Shown: positions 51,998-64,000 of the stretch, piece after piece
How positions within the stretch are numbered: position 1 is the first letter of the stretch
Layout: each line of letters begins with the position of its first letter
Origin: Pelodera strongyloides
Lineage: Eukaryota; Nematoda; Chromadorea; Rhabditida; Rhabditidae
DNA: 64,000 nt
Reading direction: 5' to 3'
Assembly (NCBI GenBank): GCA_036852015.1
Contig: JAANDG010000115.1
Coordinates: 124,001-188,000, forward strand
Notes under the pieces: generated by a model
Seen by the model: the letters and a program-made list of their open reading frames with translations, nothing else
Database searches by the model: none
Told to the model about the DNA's origin: nothing
Program-made: the position numbers and the translations under genes

Positions 51998-52303
51998 CCT
52001 ATACAACCGGCAGTAGCGTTTGTAAATGTTTAATTACGTATTTTTATTTGAATATGGAAGGATAACAGAGAGATCGTGTTTATCTTGTAGCTAGAAATAG
52101 CTAGAACTAACCTAGTACAATAGTCAACATTGGAAATTGGAAAACTGACAGTAAGAGAATACCTTATGAAGGCTAGGTGGGACCAAACGAGTGGTCTATG
52201 ATTCGGGTGCTTATTTTATACACAGTTATAATTTCTCTACGACAACCTAGGAATACTTAATTATGCATGCTTCATTTTGGTTACGAGGATAAGTATACTG
52301 CTT

Positions 52304-58279
<5,976 letters not shown>

Positions 58280-58290
58280 CCTGAAATACA
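58280..58290 (-). promoter_or_regulatory. splice or trans-splice acceptor at the ldh start
   Basis: On the minus strand TGTATTTCAG is followed by a single G and then the ATG. It can accept a spliced leader or an upstream exon ending in a cis donor. Confidence 0.55.
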
Positions 58291-58842
58291 TAATTTACGT
58301 AAAAAAGAATAACAAGTCGAATTTATCGGTGATTAGATAATTAAGTGGATCATTGTATGAGTATGTGTGTAAAATGGTCACAATCCAGAGTTATTATATT
58401 TTCAGGACTTACAGTAAACAGAATAAGCTTAGGCTTTAATACAGTACCGCTAACAAGAGAAAAACACAGAGAGCTAAAGGGATTGCTTTACGCCGGAACC
58501 TAGCACAATTTTGTATCAAACTAAAAAAAAGAATGTTTAAGTATTGCGTGGTACAAGAACGGTGGTATCTCAAAAATAACTGATAATTTGACCAACGATG
58601 TTCCAGAAAACAGCTCATAGAGAACTTGTTTTGCAACTATAATGCACAACAAACATTGAAGGTCGATAGATAAATATCCCTCTCTCTCTCTTTCTTCTCT
58701 TCAAAAAAAAAGAGATAGGAGAAAAATATATTTAGTTTGGTCACGTATACTTGGCAGTTTTTATTATCGATCAACAAAAAATGCCAGTATAAACAGAAAA
58801 TGCCCACACAAACAACTACTTTCGGGCGGAGCAGAAAATAGC

Positions 58843-58915
58843 CGAGAGAGAGAGAGAGAGAGATAGAGAGGGAGAGAAAGAGAGAGAGAGAGGGAGAGAG
58901 AGAAGAGAGAGAGAT
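58843..58915. repeat. (GA)n tracts in spacer
   Basis: GA-rich microsatellite upstream of ldh. A complementary CT-rich tract lies at 59765-59870 and a shorter CT tract at 58678-58705. Confidence 0.85.
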
Positions 58916-59498
58916 GGAAGGGGGAGAATAAAGGCTCAGATAGACAGAGAGAGATGGAGATAGGGAGCCACAGAGAGATAGGGATAGGACTCCCTCTTTT
59001 TTAACCTTTCAATCTTTTTCCGCATCTTTAAAACGGCAGAGTTCAAACAGCGAAGAGAGAAAAGTCTATTTCCGCGTCTGGGAATTCCCTGCAGTTGCTT
59101 TACATTTAGCACGCATGCACAATTAAATAAATGATATAGTGGTTTGATAATGAAATTAGAATGAAAAAAAGTAGTACCCTAGCTGTGCTACGAGTGCTGC
59201 ATATTGGGGGCCGATTAGATGGTTTTTGAACATATGCTGGGAATCTGGGTTCCCATGTTTTATATGCAAATTTCTACGCATTGCTGGGAATTTCGATATA
59301 GAATGGAACTCATTGTACATAGAATGCATGGGAATGTTGTCGTCTCCAGCTAAAGATGCTAAAAGTATGCTAAAAACTACCTCTTCAAAATCAAAATGTT
59401 CAAACTACCGCTCTAACCTGGGCTATTTACAATCAGCCTAGCCTAGTGTTGAGCTGAGCGTAAAACTAAACGTATAAACTTAGCCTAAATAAACTTAC

Positions 59499-59503
59499 GC
59501 CAT
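59499..59503 (-). other. possible ldh leader exon end, ATGGC then GTAAGT donor
   Basis: Minus-strand sequence reads ACAACAATGGC followed by GTAAGTTT. Splicing to the acceptor at 58281 would give ATG GCG ATG TCA, which is in frame with LDH and adds Met-Ala. Only the ATG-to-donor part can be placed; the transcription start is not visible. Confidence 0.35.
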
Positions 59504-60379
59504 TGTTGTGGTAGTGTAGTAATCTTGGCCGCCGGGGACGTTTAGAGTACCGTATGGTATGGGTTTAGAAGAATATTATTTGGGTTTAATATTCAGGCAA
59601 TTTAGTGCCAATGGGGCCTATCCTAGAGAGAGAGGACCCTCGGGATGTAAATGAGTTTCGAGAAATCCGCCTTGTGTCAGACGGCTTATTCTATTGGATA
59701 AGTACAAGAAGAAAAAAAAAGAGGAAAAAGGAAAGAAGCGTCCGTCAGTCATCCTAGAGCTCTTTCTTTCCTCCCTTCCTCCTTCGGCTTTCTCTTCTCT
59801 CTCTCCCTCTCTCTTTCTCTCTCTCTCTCTCCCTCTCTCTCTATCTCTCTCTCTCTCTGTCAACTTTCCCTCTATCTCAGACCCTCTATTCCGATTTTTC
59901 TTCAGGAAAAGCGAGAGTTTAGGGTCGATGCCGGACAGAATAACTAGAGGAACTTGACGCGGAAGTACATATTTTCTTGTAGCATGTTTCAATGATCAAA
60001 AAGGATTTATACAAAAAGTATTACAATTATCTTGAGTAAAAATAATGTAAACAGATTAGAGTTATTTTGAGCTTTTGTAAATGTAACTAGAATTGTATTT
60101 CGCACGAGTTAACCTTGTCTAATACGCTGAAATAGTTTTTTTTTTGCGAAATCAAGCATACATTTTTGGATTATAATTGAAGTTGCGCACGGCTTAAACC
60201 AATACGAGGAAGTAAACCTATTTTTAACATGGGATTATTACAACCATAATCTGATTGTGAAAATATAACACGTCTTCACAGGTATGATAAATTAGCATTC
60301 ATTGGCGAATTTGTGCAATGTTGACTGTTGACCGATTAGGTACGGTAACACTGGAATACCGCCGCAATGATCGGCAGCA

Positions 60380-60558
60380 TTAAAGCGAAGTACCGGCCGG
60401 TTTTTGAAACGCATCTCAAGTACTTGCATTCCTATGCATTTATGCAACGGGTCTAATTGGGGTCTAGTTTTTATTCTAATTTTTGCTCATTTGCCTATGT
60501 ATGCTGCATAAGAAAGTGCACGCAAGCGTTTCAAGCACCGGCCGGTATTTCGCTTTAA
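60380..60558. mobile_element. TTAA MITE, AGCGAAA family
   Basis: Complete ends TTAAAGCGAAGTACCGGCCG and CGGCCGGTATTTCGCTTTAA, in the ldh-collagen spacer, directly upstream of the candidate leader exon at 60586-60590 in coordinates. Confidence 0.78.
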
Positions 60559-60585
60559 AAAATATTCCAACAAGTCAAAACTTAC

Positions 60586-60590
60586 GACAT
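60586..60590 (-). other. possible second ldh leader exon end, ATGTC then GTAAG donor
   Basis: Minus-strand sequence reads CAATCATGTC followed by GTAAGTTTTG. Splicing to the ldh acceptor at 58281 would give ATG TCG ATG TCA, in frame, adding Met-Ser. Another GTGTAAGTTTG donor-like site lies about 150 bp further upstream (near 60740), so a noncoding leader is also possible. Confidence 0.3.
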
Positions 60591-60877
60591 GATTGTTAGA
60601 ATTGCGTCTTCTTGGGAACCAAAGCAAAGATTGGACTTCCTGTAGTTAGTGTTCTTCTTTTTTAGAAGAAACCTGCAAGTAGTGTAGTTGTAAAAATATG
60701 AAAATGATTTTACAAATAATACACATTGCTCCACAAACTTACACCGAAAATGTTACAAGAAGACGAGTACTCGAAAGAAAGGAAAAACGAAAATGAACAA
60801 TATTAAAATATTAATTTTGGATATGTATATAAAAATGCAGTAATAATTATTTTAGACAACTTTGACATAATTTAAAT

Positions 60878-61055
60878 TTAAAACGAAATATCGGTAGGTT
60901 TTTGAAACAACATTGGATTGGGTACACCAGCAGCTTATGCAAATGAACATAAATTAGAATAAAAAATCGAGTTAAATTCGAGCAAATTAACATAAATACG
61001 TAAGAATTCAGTTGTCCACAATGTGTTTCATAAACCGGCCGGTATTTCGCTTTAA
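60878..61055. mobile_element. TTAA MITE, AGCGAAA family
   Basis: TTAAAACGAAATATCGGTAG at the left and CGGCCGGTATTTCGCTTTAA at the right, with the family core. Confidence 0.72.
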
Positions 61056-61419
61056 CAATGCCAGTAAGAAAAGCTCTATTGCATATGTATAAGTTGATAA
61101 TGTCAGACGAACTCCAATTACTGCCTATATCCTATATCTGAGACGCGCGGGGTTCAATCAATTGTACGGGCCCTAGTTTCCCCTTTTTTTTCAAAATCTG
61201 CTTGTTGCAGTAAACAAAAATAAACTAGAGAACACGCTAAAGTAAACAGAGCTGTGAAGTGCATAAGCACCGAAATAGTTCTTCAGCCAAAATAAAATAA
61301 TTTTTGTTCACATATTTCTTGCAAGTGACGATGACTAAAAGGAAGGTACGTGATGGTAATTGCCTTGCAATGGATGCAAATGTTCGCAACATTTGGATTT
61401 TGGTAAGCACAGGAAAACG

Positions 61420-61643
61420 AAATAATTGCCCAAACCACGGAAAAACCGTTATTGGCCCATCACCAAATGGTTTTTATCGAAAAGACTATATTGTGACTGG
61501 TCTGTGAAAGGTTCGAGACCATTTGTTGCCCATGTGAAAAGGGTTTTCGATGAAACTTGGTCACGAATTGGTCATCAAATGGGCAGGCCCACGAAAAAAC
61601 CAGTGAACATGTCATCTCCAAATGGGTTCACCCATTTCCTATG
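61420..61643. repeat. 200-bp dispersed repeat, spacer copy
   Basis: Second copy of the repeat at 46025-46226, same orientation, with small insertions. No coding sequence recognised. Confidence 0.6.
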
Positions 61644-62395
61644 AAGCAGTATTTAGATTTTTGTAAGGACAGCTTTAAAAAATATATAAATGTTTTCCTT
61701 AATCAAGTTTTACGGTCACTAAAGTTTTACGCTGTTCACCTTGCTTTCAACTTCAAGGCAGAAGTAGATAATTGAAAAATGCTGCTACAAAATCCGAATG
61801 TAGTAAATTTCTAAGAGTCCTATATCGCTAACGGAAAATCGCTAGTACCACAAATAAAACTGTTCCTGTCTCTCCTGCTGCTTTATATAGGCTGAGCATG
61901 ATGCAATGGATTTCATCATACGGGACAGAAGCCCTCCCCTTCCCCTCTCCACAACTGCGCAGGCCCCGGGTATTAGACCGCATAAAGAAATTAGCTTTTA
62001 TAACTGAATAGGAATTTTTGAGGGAGCTGAAGACAGCTCCTTGCGTTCGCGATACAGCACATAAAGCAATCAGCTACATTTTGCAAAAGGTTAAAATGCT
62101 CAAAGGAAACTTTAAGATTTCGCATCTTATGCGAAAGTCTAATGTCTAAGCGATGATCTCGTTTTTATTATAATTAAGCTAACTGAGCCCTCTCCAAAAA
62201 TTCGAGCTGTATCTGAAATCCCGTTGGTTCAGCTAGAGAATTACTTGGGAGAAACTACAAGAAACGGAAACTTGAGTTAGCAATAGACTTTTACTTCTTT
62301 GTTTTTACTTCTTTGTTTTATATCTGGAAGAACTTGTTTACTTGTGCATATATTGTAAAAGATAAGCCATTTTACAAGAATATCATACTAAATGA

Positions 62396-62401
62396 TTTAT
62401 T
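62396..62401 (-). terminator. collagen poly(A) signal AATAAA
   Basis: This is a perfect AATAAA on the minus strand 35 bases past the collagen stop codon, a typical compact nematode 3'UTR. Confidence 0.7.
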
Positions 62402-62435
62402 CATAATGTACAGGCAATTGTGAACATTGAGAAAA

Positions 62436-63927
62436 CTAGGCTCTGGCCACACGGGCAGCCTTTCTTCTGTAGGAGACTCCTGCGGGTGCTGGAGCGGGTG
62501 CGGGAGCGGGGGCGGGAGCGTAGTCGGAAGATCCACCTCCGCTGACTGCGGCGCTAGCGCCTGACCTTGGTGGGCAAGGGCAGTAGGCGGCATCAGATCC
62601 GGGAGTTCCATCGGAACCAGGCTGTCCAGGCTGTCCATCGGCTCCAGGCTGTCCGTCGTTTCCGGGAGCTCCAGCGGGTCCAGGGGCGCCATCCTGTCCA
62701 GGTCCACCGGGACCTCCTGGGGCACCAGCGTTTCCAGCGGGACCAGGCTGTCCAGCAGATCCAGGTTGTCCAGGCTGGGCAACGTATTTCTGTCCGGGTG
62801 CTCCAGGTTGTCCAGGCTCTCCGGGGTTTCCAGGGGCTCCAGGGGCTCCAGCATCTCCGGCAGGTCCCGGAGTTCCAGGTCCAGCTCCGTTACCGGGAGA
62901 TCCAGGCTGCCCGGGTTGTCCATCGTCTCCAGCGGGCCCAGCAGGTCCATCGGGTCCGGGAGGTCCAGCAGGTCCAGCCGGGCAGGTGATACATCCTCCA
63001 TTGCTTCCGGAGTCGCCTGAGCCAGATCCAGTGTTTCCAGCCTGTCCAGGCTCTCCAGGCGCTCCATCATCTCCAGGAAGACCAGGCTGTCCAGGTGGTC
63101 CAGGAGGTCCGGGAGGGCAGTTGTTTGGCTGAGCTCCGCAGTTGCATTGTCCACCGGATCTATAAATTTTCAATTTTATTATTCGACTCCGATCCTATGT
63201 CGTTACTACTTAAAATCATAGAATGTAAATGTTCCCTGGCACAGCTCTCAGAAGTGTTCAAAAGGTGCGCCACATTTCGAGTACCGCTGGCACACCTGCC
63301 GCACAAGTTTCTGCACACGAGATCTGTGCGGCGACGTTGCGAAGCTCCGAAACTCAGCATCAACCTTACCTCTTGTTTCTTCCAACCAATGTCTTGTGCA
63401 CGGCGCCCATTGAGGTTTCCACAACCATTTCTCTCCAGGCAGCATCGGCGAAGCCCTAGACATATTAATATGAATACATAGGAACTATACAGCAGAGAAA
63501 ATTCCGCAGAATGCTTACAACACCAAACATTGAAAACTAAATCGTTGGCAAACTTGAAATTAGTACTGAGAGTCCTCATGTGATATTTGCTATGAGAGCG
63601 AAATATTTGCTTTAGTAGAATCAAAATCATACGAATTGGTTCAGTATTACTCCTTTAGCTTATAAAATTTTGAAGAACAAGGCATCTTACTCCACATTTC
63701 AAAACAGGCTAAGCCTAAACCTAAGCCTAAACCTAAGCCTAAGGAGGAATTTTCCCTAAATGCTACATCGTATTCCAAATTCTCACCTTGAACTCTTGCA
63801 TATCCCTCACGGTCTCATCGTAGAAGCTATTGATATCTTGGAGAATGAGACCGAGCGAGAGGAGCACACCGACAACGGCGACTCCGCAGAGGGCAGTGGT
63901 GGCACTAGTGAGAAGCTTGGCCGACAT
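62436..63927 (-). CDS. nematode cuticle collagen
   Basis: This is a structural protein of the extracellular cuticle, secreted by the hypodermis and assembled as a triple helix. Exons: 63787-63927, 63370-63455 and 62436-63159, giving 316 residues. The N-terminal exon encodes a type II signal-anchor ([20 protein letters not shown]). Exon 2 ends with a basic KTLVGRNKR motif, the subtilisin-like cleavage region (homology box A) of cuticle collagens. Exon 3 begins [20 protein letters not shown] and continues as Gly-X-Y repeats with short interruptions, including [10 protein letters not shown] and a KYVAQPG break. It ends YCPCPPRS plus a Pro/Ala tail finishing in [10 protein letters not shown]. The cysteine clusters before, within and after the helix are those expected for disulphide-linked trimers. 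The C. elegans family has over 150 members, so I give no symbol. A TATA box lies 36 bp before the ATG. Confidence 0.93.
63708..63743. repeat. telomere-like repeat CCTAAR in collagen intron 1
   Basis: Five tandem hexamers alternating CCTAAA/CCTAAG (complement TTTAGG/CTTAGG) at 63714-63743, preceded by GGCTAAG. The register equals GCCTAA telomere units with A/G variation. Confidence 0.65.
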
Positions 63928-63963
63928 TGTGGGTTGTCGATGTTAATTGCTTCCCTTTCACTA

Positions 63964-63971
63964 CTTATATA
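63964..63971 (-). promoter_or_regulatory. TATA box of the collagen gene
   Basis: TATATAAG on the minus strand lies about 36 bases upstream of the ATG, followed by GTAGTGAAAGG. Strong TATA boxes close to the ATG are common in highly expressed, moult-cycled cuticle collagen genes. Confidence 0.65.
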
Positions 63972-64000
63972 CTATACGGAGTACTCGAACAACTCTAACC

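Larger units (their letters stand above)
50688..52303. other. zen-4 / ldh convergent 3' spacer
   Basis: This T-rich stretch probably contains the zen-4 3'UTR and the ldh 3'UTR. It holds a degenerate TTAA-flanked MITE at 51698-51833 and an AATAAA at 51992-51997 on the plus strand. An apparent hydrophobic ORF at 51318-51608 comes from T-rich sequence and has no support as a gene. Confidence 0.6.
58291..62395. other. gene-poor spacer between ldh and collagen
   Basis: Apart from the two candidate ldh leader exons I see no coding gene. The stretch holds GA/CT tracts (58678-58705, 58843-58915, 59765-59870), two full TTAA MITEs (60380-60558, 60878-61055), a copy of a 200-bp dispersed repeat (61420-61643) and otherwise AT-rich unique DNA. 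The short ORFs at 59226-59441 and 61304-61775 lie partly in repeats and show no domain. Confidence 0.6.

Noticed and set aside
61860..62010. TATATAG followed by ATGs on the plus strand
   Set aside because: The ORF after it is only about 40 codons with no splice continuation or recognisable sequence.
62372..63154. 260-residue Leu/Asp-rich ORF, minus strand
   Set aside because: It is a +1-frame shadow of the collagen Gly-X-Y exon (62436-63159), whose repeat keeps other frames open.

Overview
The window looks like nuclear DNA of a nematode. Three things support this. The proteins closely resemble nematode cytoplasmic dynein heavy chain, ZEN-4/MKLP1 kinesin, lactate dehydrogenase and a Gly-X-Y cuticle collagen. 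Short TTAGGC arrays, the nematode telomere unit, lie in introns. Some start codons sit directly behind a splice-acceptor-like TTT(G/C)AG, as expected for spliced-leader trans-splicing. The very high intron density and abundant MITEs argue against a compact Caenorhabditis-type genome. A diplogastrid such as Pristionchus is possible, but that is inference.

Layout. (1) 1-40217, minus strand: the cytoplasmic dynein 1 heavy chain gene (dhc-1). It starts at 40217 and runs off the left edge, so the last roughly 200 residues are missing. About 106 small coding exons can be followed through tail, linker, AAA1-AAA4, coiled-coil stalk with microtubule-binding domain, AAA5 and AAA6. (2) 40218-40972: a 755-bp divergent promoter region. 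(3) 40973-50687, plus strand: the zen-4/MKLP1 (kinesin-6) gene, 21 exons, 780 or 837 residues depending on one in-frame tail exon. (4) 52304-58279, minus strand: L-lactate dehydrogenase (ldh-1), 12 exons, 336 residues, convergent with zen-4. (5) 58280-62395: a gene-poor spacer with MITEs, purine/pyrimidine tracts and two possible alternative ldh leader exons. (6) 62436-63927, minus strand: a cuticle collagen, 3 exons, 316 residues, with a TATA box and a poly(A) signal.

The genes do not form a pathway. dhc-1 and zen-4 both encode microtubule motors needed for cell division and share one intergenic region, so co-expression in dividing cells is a reasonable hypothesis. LDH is a cytosolic metabolic enzyme and the collagen is an extracellular matrix protein.

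Most of the remaining DNA is intron, heavily colonised by small inverted-repeat elements. The main group is flanked by TTAA (piggyBac-like target) and comprises 170-185 bp elements with termini reading AGCGAAATACCGGCCGG, shorter near-perfect palindromes, and related variants. There are also TWA-flanked foldbacks starting GGGCGC, a GGCCGTATTCACC family, a TA-flanked Tc1/mariner-type element, a tRNA-like sequence and several unnamed dispersed repeats. I found no operon of bacterial type, no CRISPR array and no clear new multi-gene system. The points most worth checking are the in-frame zen-4 tail exon, the possible ldh leader exons, the extreme intron density of dhc-1, and the repeat architecture.
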